Source: Chitinophaga polysaccharea (lineage in GTDB: Bacteria > Bacteroidota > Bacteroidia > Chitinophagales > Chitinophagaceae). Taken from it: DNA of 64,000 nt. Made by a program: the position numbers and the translations under genes. This document shows, piece after piece, positions 52,815 to 61,991 of this stretch. Each line of letters starts with the position of its first letter. Within the stretch, counting starts at the first letter, position 1. The notes below the pieces were generated by a model. It made no database searches and had not been told where the DNA came from. It saw only the letters and a program-made list of their open reading frames with translations. Location of the stretch: assembly GCF_902150045.1 (NCBI RefSeq), contig NZ_CABFVU010000002.1, positions 484,001 through 548,000 of the forward strand, given 5' to 3'.

Positions 52815-53639
52815 ATGAACACGTTACTCACGCAAAAGCAGATTCAATCTTACAGGGAAGATGGATTTTTAGTAATTGAGGACTTTCTTAACCAGGAAGA
52901 ACTTTCCCATTGGCGGCAGGTTGTTACGGAAGCCGTTGAACAGCGGGAAGGCAGGAAAATGCCCGGCAGCGATAAAAAGACGGGTGAAGACGATGGGATC
53001 AATAAAGAAAGTGAATATTTTGGAAAGGTGTTTGACCAGATGATTAATATCTGGCAAACCAATGATGCCGCAAAGCAAATTATGCTGGATGAAAGATTGG
53101 GCAAAATGGCTGCAGAGCTGGCGGGGTGGGAGGGTACCCGCATCTGGCACGACCAGGTGCTCATAAAGCGTCCCTGGGCCAACCCTACTTCATGGCACCT
53201 GGATACGCCTTTCTGGTCGTTCACCGACAGGCGGGCCCTGTCCATATGGGTGGCTTTAGACGATGCTACCTATGAGAATGGGTGTTTGTATTTTATTCCC
53301 GGCTCCTGTCACGAAGCCAGTTTTGAAAACCAGGGCATCGGCAAAAACATGGATGCAATATTCCAGGTGTATCCCCAACTGGTAACCAGAAGGTCTGTTG
53401 CTGCACCCATGAAAGCAGGCAGTTGTTCTTTTCATAACGGCTTAACGATTCACGGTGCTGGAGCCAATATGACCAACGGTTTCCGCAGGGCAATGACCTG
53501 TGCTTATATGCCTGACGGGGCTAAATTTAACGGCACAAAGAATATATTAAGTGATGAACAGGTTGCCAGCTTAAAAGTGGGGGATCTGCTGGATGATGAT
53601 GCGCAGACCCCGTTGATTTATACAATCAGGAATCAATAA
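52815..53639 (+). CDS. Phytanoyl-CoA dioxygenase (PhyH) family protein
   Basis: An Fe(II)/2-oxoglutarate-dependent oxygenase of 274 residues from the ATG at 52815; an earlier start at 52776 overlaps nothing useful. It has the double-stranded beta-helix iron triad: H and D in TSWHLDTPFW and the distal H in NGLTIHGAGANMT, followed by the arginine in FRRAMTCAYMPDG that binds 2-oxoglutarate. The N-terminal YREDGFLVIEDFLNQEEL is typical of the family. No signal peptide is seen, so it acts in the cytoplasm, perhaps on a modified sugar or aglycone freed by the locus enzymes. Confidence 0.87.
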   Translation: MNTLLTQKQIQSYREDGFLVIEDFLNQEELSHWRQVVTEAVEQREGRKMPGSDKKTGEDDGINKESEYFGKVFDQMINIWQTNDAAKQIMLDERLGKMAAELAGWEGTRIWHDQVLIKRPWANPTSWHLDTPFWSFTDRRALSIWVALDDATYENGCLYFIPGSCHEASFENQGIGKNMDAIFQVYPQLVTRRSVAAPMKAGSCSFHNGLTIHGAGANMTNGFRRAMTCAYMPDGAKFNGTKNILSDEQVASLKVGDLLDDDAQTPLIYTIRNQ

Positions 53640-53676
53640 GCCCGGCAGGTAATACTGCTTAAAAAAGGCATTACAT

Positions 53677-53742
53677 AAACAGGATAAACATATAAAAACC
53701 GGGTGCTTTCAGAGCCCCGGTTTTTATATGTTTATCCTGTTT
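53677..53742. terminator. Bidirectional terminator, perfect 27-bp stem
   Basis: The segment 53677-53703 is a perfect inverted copy of 53716-53742, with a 12-base loop; A and T runs lie inside the arms. It closes the plus-strand locus and the convergent glycosidase gene. The stem is unusually long. Confidence 0.9.
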
Positions 53743-53759
53743 TATTATAGAAGTGATGC

Positions 53760-56249
53760 TTAATGGGATGTTCTCCTGATTGAAAAGTTAACAGGCATGT
53801 TGCAACGCTTAGCCAGGGCAATGCTGCCATTGTTATCAGCCCGCATACTGGTAATATGCTTATTTGTTACCACTTCGTATTTTGCGCCTGGTTGCAATCC
53901 GTTAATTGTAAACCGGTAGTTGCCACGTGATGAAATAGTCCATGCGAATACATCATTCTTCCAGGAATCAATTTTCATGTCAATACGATTGCCGGGATCA
54001 GCACGAACCTGGAGTTGCGCAGTATCTTTATTACCGGGGTAGAACTTAAGCGTATTCCCGCTTTTATCTGCACCAAAAGATTCGTTACTTTTTACAGAAA
54101 AGCTACTGGTGCTCATTAAATAATCATGAACGCTTAGCTCAAGATGATAAAGGGTACCTCTATGGGTATACGAAAATTTTGTTCCGTTCAGTGTTTCAAT
54201 CATATTGGGTTCCAGGCCCATCCTGTTCCATTTTGGGCGAAGGCCGTAAATATCCCTGTACAGCGCTGTAATGCTGGTACAGATGCCTGCCAGGATATCC
54301 TCGCCCAGCCCAAGCTGGGTGGTTCTGCTGTACCGCTGGGAGGAAAGTCCATCTTTTTTATACTGATCAAGGAGATGATTAACGTATTTGAGCGCGATGT
54401 TCTTATCATATTTTACATATGAATTGATGCCAAGATATCCCCATGTAGGGAATATATCCCCGTTCTCATATTTGGGGAAAGGCCAGTTCCCATCGCTTAC
54501 CTCTTCTCTTTTAAAGGAATCGAAGCAAAGCGGCCAATGAAACAGGTGTTCTGCCATTGTTCTTTGTTCTATCTGATCAAGAATGAGTTTTATACGTTCC
54601 TTATCGTCGCATAATCCAAAGGCAATGGCAGCAAAATTTACAGGAGTAACCAGGTTGTCGCCATGAATGGTGTTGTCTTTGTCACGCCAGTATACATACT
54701 GCTGTTTGGCGGGCGACCAGAAGCCGCCTTCATCAACCGGCTTATTAAACGCATTTTTAAGACGGGTGGCAATTGCTGTATAATGACCGGCCATTTTATG
54801 ATTGCCTAAAATCGTTTCACATTTTGCCCATAATGTTAATGCCTCGTATAATTGTGCATTTACAAAAGCGTTTTCAAAGCTGGCCCAAACAATGTCTAAC
54901 CAGTCGCTTGCCTTTTTTTCTGCGACGCCGTTATTCATCATTTCATAGATCCCGTTGTTGTTGGAGTCGCGCTTTATCAGCCAATCCAGGGCCTTTTCAC
55001 AGCTTGTTTGATGTGAACGCAGCCATTGCAGGTCCCCGTTCAGTTCAAACAGTTCGCTGGTGTTGATCACATAGCCTGTTTGTGAGTCAATGGTATATCC
55101 CCACATGGCTTCATAATAGCCGGTTTGCGGATTATAGGTGCCGGGAATTTCATCGCCCGGTACATTGTGCCACCGGGATAACACACGGCCGTCATCCAGC
55201 ATCGCCTGGTCTCTTTCCTGGTCCAGTGTTGCCGCCAGGTTTTTTATATAGTGAGGATCATTCAATGCCATCCCGATTTGGGCAAAAAATGGTTCGTGCA
55301 GGCATTTCCAGTTTGTTAGCCAGCCGTTTGCACCTACTATATTGTTATCTACCACGCCATACCGCCCGGTTGTGTTTAATAGCTCCCGAACTGCTGTTGC
55401 ATCAATACCGGGAAGCGTTCCCCTTGAATATATTTTGCTGTAATCAATGTATTGCAGTTCCAGGCTTATTTTTACGCTTCCTCTTTTTACCTGGAAAGGA
55501 GCAAATACCTCGTTTTTTTGTGATACAAACCGGCTCAGGTGATGACGTTGCTGCAATTTGGAATCAGTTAGCAGTTGTGTGAAAGTAAATTCACCGTTTT
55601 CGCTATGCGAGTATTTTGACGCCATTTCACTTCCGCTTCCTGGTTGGGGCGATATCCTTAATGCATCTCCCGAATCAGTATTCCAGAATGTTACACCGCC
55701 GGTATGAACACCATAGGTGTCGTTGATCTGCTTTAAGTATTTACACCAAACCATTCCCCCGTTATCAATAATTCCTCCCTTCCAAACGGATAGGTCTGTA
55801 AAATTCCATTTGGGAAAGGCCATGTCTTCGAGGTTGGTTGTTGTACTGTAGCTGCGGGTGATATCCCAGGTTATTTTATCTCCTTTGATATTAAAATCCC
55901 ATACTTCTTTAATCTCAACAGCCTCTGTTCCGTAGGTGATCCCGCTCAGTGATATCCCTTTCGGAGTCTTTGTTACTTTGATCTCGCCGGTTTGACTGGC
56001 AGATGTGGCGGTTTTACTGCCTGTAGCGATACCCGTGTATACACCTGATGGTGATATCGTATTTTTATTTTTCAGGTTCACCTCTTTAATAATACATCCC
56101 CTGGAATAGTCTACCTTGATGGAAAGATGCTGATCAGGCGTTGTAATGGTAATAACCCTGGTATCCTTGTTGTGCAGGATCCCATTTTGTGAAAAGCATA
56201 GATGCGGGATCAAAATGAAACTGGTAATGATTGCTAGTATTCGCGTCAT
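53760..56249 (-). CDS. Six-hairpin glycosidase-fold protein, exported
   Basis: An exported protein of 829 residues from the ATG at 56249 (MTRILAIITSFILIPHLCFSQ); a GTG at 56270 would lengthen the signal peptide by 7. The N-terminal third is beta-rich (supersandwich type), and the middle from about residue 300 is an (alpha/alpha)6 barrel: DPHYIKNLAATLDQERDQAM, GYYEAMWGYTIDSQTGYVIN, SDWLDIVWASFENAFVNAQLYEALTLWAK, noted as WLDIVWASFENAFVNAQL, and FPTWGYLGINSYV. A short beta domain ends it. This is the fold of GH78, GH63 and relatives, but I cannot give the family. It is convergent with the locus and probably part of it. Confidence 0.75.
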   Translation of the reverse strand: MTRILAIITSFILIPHLCFSQNGILHNKDTRVITITTPDQHLSIKVDYSRGCIIKEVNLKNKNTISPSGVYTGIATGSKTATSASQTGEIKVTKTPKGISLSGITYGTEAVEIKEVWDFNIKGDKITWDITRSYSTTTNLEDMAFPKWNFTDLSVWKGGIIDNGGMVWCKYLKQINDTYGVHTGGVTFWNTDSGDALRISPQPGSGSEMASKYSHSENGEFTFTQLLTDSKLQQRHHLSRFVSQKNEVFAPFQVKRGSVKISLELQYIDYSKIYSRGTLPGIDATAVRELLNTTGRYGVVDNNIVGANGWLTNWKCLHEPFFAQIGMALNDPHYIKNLAATLDQERDQAMLDDGRVLSRWHNVPGDEIPGTYNPQTGYYEAMWGYTIDSQTGYVINTSELFELNGDLQWLRSHQTSCEKALDWLIKRDSNNNGIYEMMNNGVAEKKASDWLDIVWASFENAFVNAQLYEALTLWAKCETILGNHKMAGHYTAIATRLKNAFNKPVDEGGFWSPAKQQYVYWRDKDNTIHGDNLVTPVNFAAIAFGLCDDKERIKLILDQIEQRTMAEHLFHWPLCFDSFKREEVSDGNWPFPKYENGDIFPTWGYLGINSYVKYDKNIALKYVNHLLDQYKKDGLSSQRYSRTTQLGLGEDILAGICTSITALYRDIYGLRPKWNRMGLEPNMIETLNGTKFSYTHRGTLYHLELSVHDYLMSTSSFSVKSNESFGADKSGNTLKFYPGNKDTAQLQVRADPGNRIDMKIDSWKNDVFAWTISSRGNYRFTINGLQPGAKYEVVTNKHITSMRADNNGSIALAKRCNMPVNFSIRRTSH

Positions 56250-56438
56250 AAACGGGAAGAAATTGAACACCGGTTGCCAACGGGCATAAACGGTGTTGGT
56301 AAAAATTGTCTTATAAAGTTAATAATATCCTTCGGTCAGCCAGGCTGCACCAGCGAATTTACGCCCGAATATTAAGAGCGTTTTTATATTAAAGCGGCTT
56401 TTATTTGCACTTTTTGTCAGCTGTATGGCTGTCCCCTG

Positions 56439-57665
56439 ATGAACAACGCTTTTGTTAACGGAAATGCCTGTATGGCTTTCAATACTGTTTCTTTTCATAA
56501 AAACATCAGCGACTTTGATTTTTTCTCCTGCGAAAGAGAAGCTGAGCATCATATTTTTTCTATGGGACGGGATTTAGATGAATATTGTGTGGTAGAGCTG
56601 AAATCTTTTGATGCCACTGTGCGCGGAATAATTTATGGGGTTGATGAATACCGCTGGTATAACACAATCAGCCCGGATCTTTTACGACGTGAAAACGGTA
56701 TTGAGATGAATGAGAAGGTATATGAATATCATAAAAAGCAGTTGAGGAGCCGGGCTTTCAAGTTGATGATCGCTAACCATGAGTTAATCAACATCAGGAA
56801 ACGGACCAGGAATGGTATTAGAACCGCGTTACAATCAGGAAGGTTCGTTAATAAAGCCCCTCACGGTTTTTATTGGAAGGCATTTGAGATGATAAATGGT
56901 AAGCCGAAATAGCGTTCCATACCTAAGTCTGATGTTCCGCTCCGGGGAATTTTGAAATGCACCTGCGGTTCTCATCTTACTGCAGGGTACAGCAAGGGTA
57001 AAAAGAAATATTATTTGTATTACCGGTGTCTTGCAGAGCCCGGGAAGAACTTTCGGGGAGAAAAGATTCTCGCCCTTTTGTCTGAAATTTTAGAAGAGCT
57101 TTCTTTTTCTAATTCCCAGCTGAACGTTATTTATTATAAGGCAAAGGAGAAATTGGACGAAGCGATGAAGAACAGGAAGGCTATGTTAATTGCAAAGCAA
57201 AAGGAAGTGAAAGACATTGAAGTGAAAATTGAGGAAGTTGAAGAACGACTGATGAATAAGGAAATTGAACCAGCTACGTACAAGAAGTGGTATAATAAAT
57301 TATCAGCTGCGAAGTCTGTCTTGTTTCATGAAATTGAAAAATTAAGTAGCCATATAAACGAAAAAATGAGCAGGTTGGAGAAGGCCATACCATATTTATG
57401 CAATCTTAAAACCTTGTACGAATCTTTAGGGTTGATGGGGAAACAAAAGCTCTTAAATGGGGTATTCAAAGCTAATCTCATATTTACCGGAGAGCAACTT
57501 AGAACACCTTTGCCACATCCTGCGTTAATGTGTAATTATCTGAAGACTAATAAGAAAGGGCTGCTCTTTGTAGAACAGCCCTCAAGCAACTTGGGAGAAT
57601 CTCCTATTCGTAGCGAGATCGGCACTATCACCTATTTAATTGCCAATATTCTTATCTTACTTTAA
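56439..57665 (+). pseudogene. Decayed large serine recombinase
   Basis: One reading frame carries pieces of a large serine recombinase. About residue 115 of the frame reads RKRTRNGIRTALQSGRFVNKAP, noted as RTRNGIRTALQSGRFVNKAP, the start of the recombinase domain. About 20 residues on, an in-frame TAG at 56910-56912 breaks it, and the frame then continues with SDVPLRGILKCTCGSHLTAG, the zinc-ribbon start (CxC...CLAEPG), then a long coiled coil (about 57140-57400). The N-terminal resolvase domain with the catalytic serine is missing, and roughly 130 residues between the two pieces are gone. No active protein can be made. Confidence 0.8.
57557..57582 (+). terminator. Hairpin at the 3' end of the recombinase remnant
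   Basis: AGGGCTG pairs with CAGCCCT around a 12-base loop with a further CTC/GAA-like partial pair. It lies inside the open frame near its end; a weak terminator call. Confidence 0.4.
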
Positions 57666-57761
57666 AATGTACTTGTATTGCTCTGTAGTTAATGGTTATA
57701 GCCCTTGTTGTTACCCTCAATGAATTAATCGAGATAAAAATAAATTAAGAGAAGTAAAGGA

Positions 57762-57784
57762 AAACCGACCACCAAACCGACCAC
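57762..57784. repeat. Tandem 12-bp repeat upstream of the integrase
   Basis: AAACCGACCAC occurs at 57762-57772 and again at 57774-57784, spaced exactly 12 bp, 18-40 bp upstream of the -7 box of the integrase gene. It may be an arm-type integrase site or an operator for an Xis-like protein. Confidence 0.5.
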
Positions 57785-57801
57785 TAATTTACTTAATTTA
57801 A

Positions 57802-57809
57802 TATCTTTG
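57802..57809 (+). promoter_or_regulatory. -7 box for the integrase gene
   Basis: TATCTTTG matches TAnnTTTG and ends 17 bases before the ATG at 57827. Confidence 0.55.
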
Positions 57810-57826
57810 CTTCTATTACCCCGTCT

Positions 57827-59080
57827 ATGATAAATATTAACTTTAATCTCAGAAAACAGGATAGCAAAAGCCCTCAAGTAATCTATTTAGTTCTACGATG
57901 GCATGGCGAATATTACCGGTATACCACCAGGTTTTCAATTGCTCCCAAAAATTGGGATATAGAAAAGCAGCGGGTAAGGAATGTTATTACCGAATTGCAT
58001 AAGGATACTATCAATAAATACCTTAACGACCTGGAAAATGCAGCCAAAGGAATTTATGCTAATGCTATTGCCAAACAGATTCCCGTAACAAAGGAATATT
58101 TGAAAAGCGTATTGGATAGGTATACCGGTAGGGTAGTGGATGAAAAAAAGACTTTCTGGTCATTTCTTGATAAGTTTATTGCGGATGCTCCAACCAGGAC
58201 CAACCCCCAAACAGGCCAAATAATCAGCACCCGGACAATTCAGAAATATAATACGACTAAAGATGTGCTGGTGGAATTTGAGAAAACTATGCCCCGCAAG
58301 CTGGACTTTGAATTTCTGGATTTGGACACCTTGAATGATTTTAGAGATTATTTGACCCAGGTAAAAAGGCATGGGGCTAATACGGTAGCCAAACACATTG
58401 AAACCCTTAAAGGGTTTTTAAATGAGGCTGCGGCTGTGGGTATTCCTGTGAATAGTAGCTATAAGAGCAAACATTTCAAGGCCAAACGGGAAGATTCGGC
58501 AGCTATCTATTTATCAGAAACCGAATTGCAATTAATAGCTGACCTGGATTTATCTACCAACGCCCGCCTGGATCGTGTCCGTGATTTATTCCTGATTGCA
58601 GCCTTTACGGGTTTACGCTATTCTGATTTTACGGAACTAAAGGAACATCACATCAAGAAAGATACTATCGAATTATTTCAGATAAAAACCGGTGACCCGG
58701 TTATAATTCCTTTGCATCCTAAAGTGCGGGAACTATTGAAAAAGTATGACGGCAAACCGGCTCCTACTATTTCCAATCAGAAATTTAATGAATACCTAAA
58801 GGAGGTGTGCGAGGCGGCTAAATTAACTGAAATGGTAGAGATTCAAAAAACCAAAGCGGGAAAGCGGGTTAAGGAGGTTTTTGAGAAATGGAAATTAGTA
58901 AGTAGCCATACGGCCCGCCGTTCGCTAGCCAGCAACTTGTATAAGCGTGGGGTGCCGATGCAAACGATTATGATAATTACCGGCCATAAAACGGAGAAAG
59001 CGTTCCGCCAGTACATCAGGTTAGGTAAAACGGAACATGCTGAAATTGTTCGTAGTGTTTGGGAGGATACCCGCGCATAG
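57827..59080 (+). CDS. Tyrosine-type site-specific integrase
   Basis: A 417-residue phage-type integrase. It has an N-terminal arm-binding domain (FNLRKQDSKSPQVIYLVLRW, about 4-90), a SAM-like core-binding domain (about 105-215), and the catalytic domain with the active-site residues R in AFTGLRYSD, H and R in SSHTARRSLAS, H in ITGHKTEKAF and the nucleophile Y in RQYIRLG. All five are present, so it should be active. Its stop is at the start of the next gene's upstream frame. Confidence 0.95.
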   Translation: MININFNLRKQDSKSPQVIYLVLRWHGEYYRYTTRFSIAPKNWDIEKQRVRNVITELHKDTINKYLNDLENAAKGIYANAIAKQIPVTKEYLKSVLDRYTGRVVDEKKTFWSFLDKFIADAPTRTNPQTGQIISTRTIQKYNTTKDVLVEFEKTMPRKLDFEFLDLDTLNDFRDYLTQVKRHGANTVAKHIETLKGFLNEAAAVGIPVNSSYKSKHFKAKREDSAAIYLSETELQLIADLDLSTNARLDRVRDLFLIAAFTGLRYSDFTELKEHHIKKDTIELFQIKTGDPVIIPLHPKVRELLKKYDGKPAPTISNQKFNEYLKEVCEAAKLTEMVEIQKTKAGKRVKEVFEKWKLVSSHTARRSLASNLYKRGVPMQTIMIITGHKTEKAFRQYIRLGKTEHAEIVRSVWEDTRA

Positions 59081-59118
59081 GTACTTTCGTTTTCAGAACC
59101 CTGTTAAATATAAATAAA

Positions 59119-59802
59119 GTGGATTTATTAAGCATAGAAATAGATTTTATCATAACCAAAGTCCTTGCGCAGAATGGAAATGAAGCCTATCAGCAACAGC
59201 TTTGGGATTTTGTTGAAAATCAAATGGCAAAACGAGAGGATGAATGGAAATCAAATGCGAAGAAAAAGGCGTTTGATGAATCGAAGTGGTTCAATAGCTA
59301 CTTTGAAGCATATAACAGACTGGATAAAACCCTAAATTATATCGATTCCTATAATGTCGGTAGTGTTCCATCTATATATTTTTATCAGTTTTCATTTGAG
59401 TTTGAGGGTAGGACGTACTATCGGAATACCATTAGTGAAGATGATAAATTTGTTCAGGATGTCTTGATAATAAAAACTGCTAAACTCCTTTGGCAACTGG
59501 CTAATCAGGAAAATGATGTGTTGCAGAATGATGCAAAACTTAGTTGGATAGGCAAGCCCGCCCAACTAGGGCATATCATCAGTGAATTAGTGAATCAGGG
59601 ATATATTGCAGCACCGCGTAAAAAAGACAATGAGATAAATTATAATGAACTAGCCCGTCAAGTACTTGCCGCTTTTGATATAAAGGCCGGTTCTACTGTT
59701 AAGTCATTGTCGCAATCTTTGAATCCTAATAGTGAAAACGGCCAACTGACGGACGATAGAAAAGCAAAATTCAATATTCCATACATAGGATTAATCAATT
59801 AA
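59119..59802 (+). CDS. RteC-like regulatory protein
   Basis: A protein of about 227 residues from the GTG at 59119; a TTG at 59059 overlaps the integrase and gives 247. The C-terminal third has the features of RteC-type proteins found next to integrases in Bacteroidota elements: a helix then LSWIGKPAQLGHIISELVNQGYI, noted as LSWIGKPAQLGHIISELV, and a final NELARQVLAAFD. RteC controls excision in conjugative transposons; the role here is inferred. A hairpin ACATAGCCGC/GCGGCTATGT follows at 59818-59842. Confidence 0.6.
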   Translation: MDLLSIEIDFIITKVLAQNGNEAYQQQLWDFVENQMAKREDEWKSNAKKKAFDESKWFNSYFEAYNRLDKTLNYIDSYNVGSVPSIYFYQFSFEFEGRTYYRNTISEDDKFVQDVLIIKTAKLLWQLANQENDVLQNDAKLSWIGKPAQLGHIISELVNQGYIAAPRKKDNEINYNELARQVLAAFDIKAGSTVKSLSQSLNPNSENGQLTDDRKAKFNIPYIGLIN

Positions 59803-59817
59803 ACCCCATTCATTGCT

Positions 59818-59842
59818 ACATAGCCGCTATGTGCGGCTATGT
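59818..59842. terminator. Hairpin between the RteC-like and HTH genes
   Basis: A perfect 10-bp stem with a TATGT loop and no T run. Possibly a weak terminator or RNA-end protector. Confidence 0.4.
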
Positions 59843-59888
59843 TAACTGCCTTTAACCTGGGCTTTCTTTGCTAATAAATGAACTATTT

Positions 59889-60188
59889 ATGATAGCAAAG
59901 CAAGTTTTACAGATTGACCACTTGGAAGGCAGTACAGTTATTAAGTTGTTTGATAGCCTGAATAAAAGATTAGACGAACTGGTAACCAGTCCAAACAGTG
60001 AGCAGGAAACCTTTCTTACACGCCAGGAAGTCGCCGATTTATTCAAAATATCCCTGCCTACTGTTCATGCCTGGATGAACGCGGGAATATTGAAGCCTTA
60101 TAAAATTGCTAATAAAACCCGCTTTCTCCGTAGTGAGGTGTTAGCTTCCGTAAAGGATATTTCCGTAAAAGGAGGTAGTCATGCCTAA
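59889..60188 (+). CDS. MerR/excisionase-type HTH protein
   Basis: A 99-residue protein from the ATG at 59889. The N-terminal helix is coiled-coil-like (STVIKLFDSLNKRLDEL). The C-terminal 50 residues are a MerR-type HTH of the excisionase class (LTRQEVADLFKISLPTVHAWMNAG, here noted as RQEVADLFKISLPTVHAW, then KPYKIANKTRFLRSEV). It probably acts as a directionality or transcription factor for the element. Its stop overlaps the next start by 8 bp. Confidence 0.85.
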   Translation: MIAKQVLQIDHLEGSTVIKLFDSLNKRLDELVTSPNSEQETFLTRQEVADLFKISLPTVHAWMNAGILKPYKIANKTRFLRSEVLASVKDISVKGGSHA

Positions 60189-60516
60189 TAAATTAGCTAT
60201 TCTATTCCTGAAAGAACGGGCCATCATCGCGGCTTTTGATGAACTCGCCGTAATTCATATTACCGGCCATCCCACAATTCCAGTATTACAGGCGGTGTTA
60301 ATTGCTCTTTATGGTTACCCTAACCGTGATTTGGATACCCAATGTATGCCTGATGCGATTGTTGCAGATAATACTACCCACATGGCTATAGGATTGCTGG
60401 AAAGCTGTATCAAAAATAAGATGCCCCAAAATGCTATCTATATTATCGGACAATTGTTAGGAATCGCTTTAGAGCATATACAAGCCGCAATTACCAGGCA
60501 AACCACAAAACATTAA
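60181..60516 (+). CDS. Hypothetical protein of the integrative element
   Basis: A 111-residue protein that I do not recognise. It looks alpha-helical and soluble, with a LAILFLKERAIIAAFDEL start and a helical end (MPQNAIYIIGQLLGIALEHI). It overlaps the HTH gene by 8 bp and precedes the replication-initiator-like gene by 23 bp, so it is part of the same transcript. Confidence 0.6.
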   Translation: MPNKLAILFLKERAIIAAFDELAVIHITGHPTIPVLQAVLIALYGYPNRDLDTQCMPDAIVADNTTHMAIGLLESCIKNKMPQNAIYIIGQLLGIALEHIQAAITRQTTKH

Positions 60517-60539
60517 TTATTCACCTGCATTGAGTTGGT

Positions 60540-61991
60540 ATGATAGACGGTATAAAGAGCCATCACCCATATTTAACGCCTTGTGTATGGCGTGATAACC
60601 CGGCCCTGCTCTATGGTGTTAATGTGGATTTGGCAACCGGTGAAATTATATCGGTTGGACAAATGGCGGTTTTTAAGGGATTGCGGTTTGAAATTAGGCC
60701 ATCTCTCAAGGGACAGGGGGACACTCTTTTACTCAATGGCTCATTGCATAAGTATAGTAATGATGGTCTACACAATGCAAATGACTACCCATTTTGTAAG
60801 CTGGTGAATACTATAAAGGATTTAATAACCATGTTTGCAATTGTCCCGGAAGCGGCACCCCTACACGGTTTAGAGATTGGGGTTAATATAAAATTGCCAT
60901 TTTCCCCATTAAGGATATTTAAACAGGTGCTTTGTTATAGGAATAAGCCATTTACTCAAATAGATAAGAGGGCAAAGCATCTAGGGCTTATTTGCTGCCT
61001 CACTGACTATGATATAAAGCTATATGATAAACAGGCACAAAGTAAGCAGCTATGTGGATACCTGTTACGATTTGAGGTGAAGGTTAAGAAAATGCGGTAT
61101 CTCCGGCGCTATCAAATTATAACGATGGCTGACCTTTTAGATATTGATAAAATGTATAGTCTGTTAGATGTGCTCATTGAGGTACTCCAGGGTATCATTT
61201 TTTTTGATCGTTCAATAGATCAGAAACAATTATCAAAGCCAGAGTTAAACCAATTTCTAACCCTGAGTAGTCCGATAGCCTGGGCAGCTATGAGTAAATA
61301 CCAGTTGACCCGCAACCGGCAGCGACTAAATGACCTGTTGATGAAATATTCAAAAAGGCGCTTTAAGCCGTTTTTAAATGCCTTGCTGGTAGAGAATTGG
61401 AACACACTTTTTGAAGCTGAAAAACTGCAACCTTTTCACCGGTTATCGTGTGTGCAAAACGGTTACCAGGATGCAACCTTTTCACACCTTGAATATGTAG
61501 GGGAAAACGTTGCACCACTTGATAACAGTAATAAAGAAATAAAAGGTGCAAACCCTGCACAAATTTACTCACTAGGCCAGGTTACTGAAAATATAGAAAT
61601 ATATAGCGCAGAAAACGCACAAAAGCATATCTGTAAAAGTTGTGGGCGCGATATTACCGGACAACGTATCACAAGTATATTTTGCAGTGAAAGCCGGTAT
61701 GGGAAAGCGGCTAAATCCTGTAGAAATAAAGACAGTAACCGCCGTAGGGATTTAAAACGCATAATTTTTAAAGCAATGAGTGTTCAAAAATTTATATCAA
61801 TTACTTATCAGGTTGGGGGAAAGACTTATACAGATACGTTGCACCCTTTAGAACTTGATATAACTAAAACATGGTTAGACCGGATTACCAGAATTGATAT
61901 AATGCCGGTAGTATCAGGAGAAAAACGGGAAACCATTAAAGGAATGGCGGCCCGACAATTCATACAGTCAAACTTTAAAATAAAAGAATAA
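60540..61991 (+). CDS. Replication-initiator-like protein with C-terminal zinc ribbon
   Basis: A 483-residue protein. The middle resembles phage/plasmid rolling-circle replication proteins of the gpII/X class: YDIKLYDKQAQSKQL followed by LLRFEVKVKKMRYLRRY, the stretch that carries the conserved KxYDK and RxE residues. The C-terminus (about 365-410) is a zinc ribbon: CKSCGRDITGQRITSIFCSE and CRNKDSNRRRDLKR. Catalytic tyrosines are not identified with confidence. If correct, the element may replicate as a circle after excision. Its stop overlaps the next ATG by one base. Confidence 0.55.
   Translation: MIDGIKSHHPYLTPCVWRDNPALLYGVNVDLATGEIISVGQMAVFKGLRFEIRPSLKGQGDTLLLNGSLHKYSNDGLHNANDYPFCKLVNTIKDLITMFAIVPEAAPLHGLEIGVNIKLPFSPLRIFKQVLCYRNKPFTQIDKRAKHLGLICCLTDYDIKLYDKQAQSKQLCGYLLRFEVKVKKMRYLRRYQIITMADLLDIDKMYSLLDVLIEVLQGIIFFDRSIDQKQLSKPELNQFLTLSSPIAWAAMSKYQLTRNRQRLNDLLMKYSKRRFKPFLNALLVENWNTLFEAEKLQPFHRLSCVQNGYQDATFSHLEYVGENVAPLDNSNKEIKGANPAQIYSLGQVTENIEIYSAENAQKHICKSCGRDITGQRITSIFCSESRYGKAAKSCRNKDSNRRRDLKRIIFKAMSVQKFISITYQVGGKTYTDTLHPLELDITKTWLDRITRIDIMPVVSGEKRETIKGMAARQFIQSNFKIKE

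Noticed and set aside
57562..57665. Attachment site next to a tRNA for the integrative element
   Set aside because: No tRNA gene lies near the integrase and I found no direct repeat that pairs with the right end.
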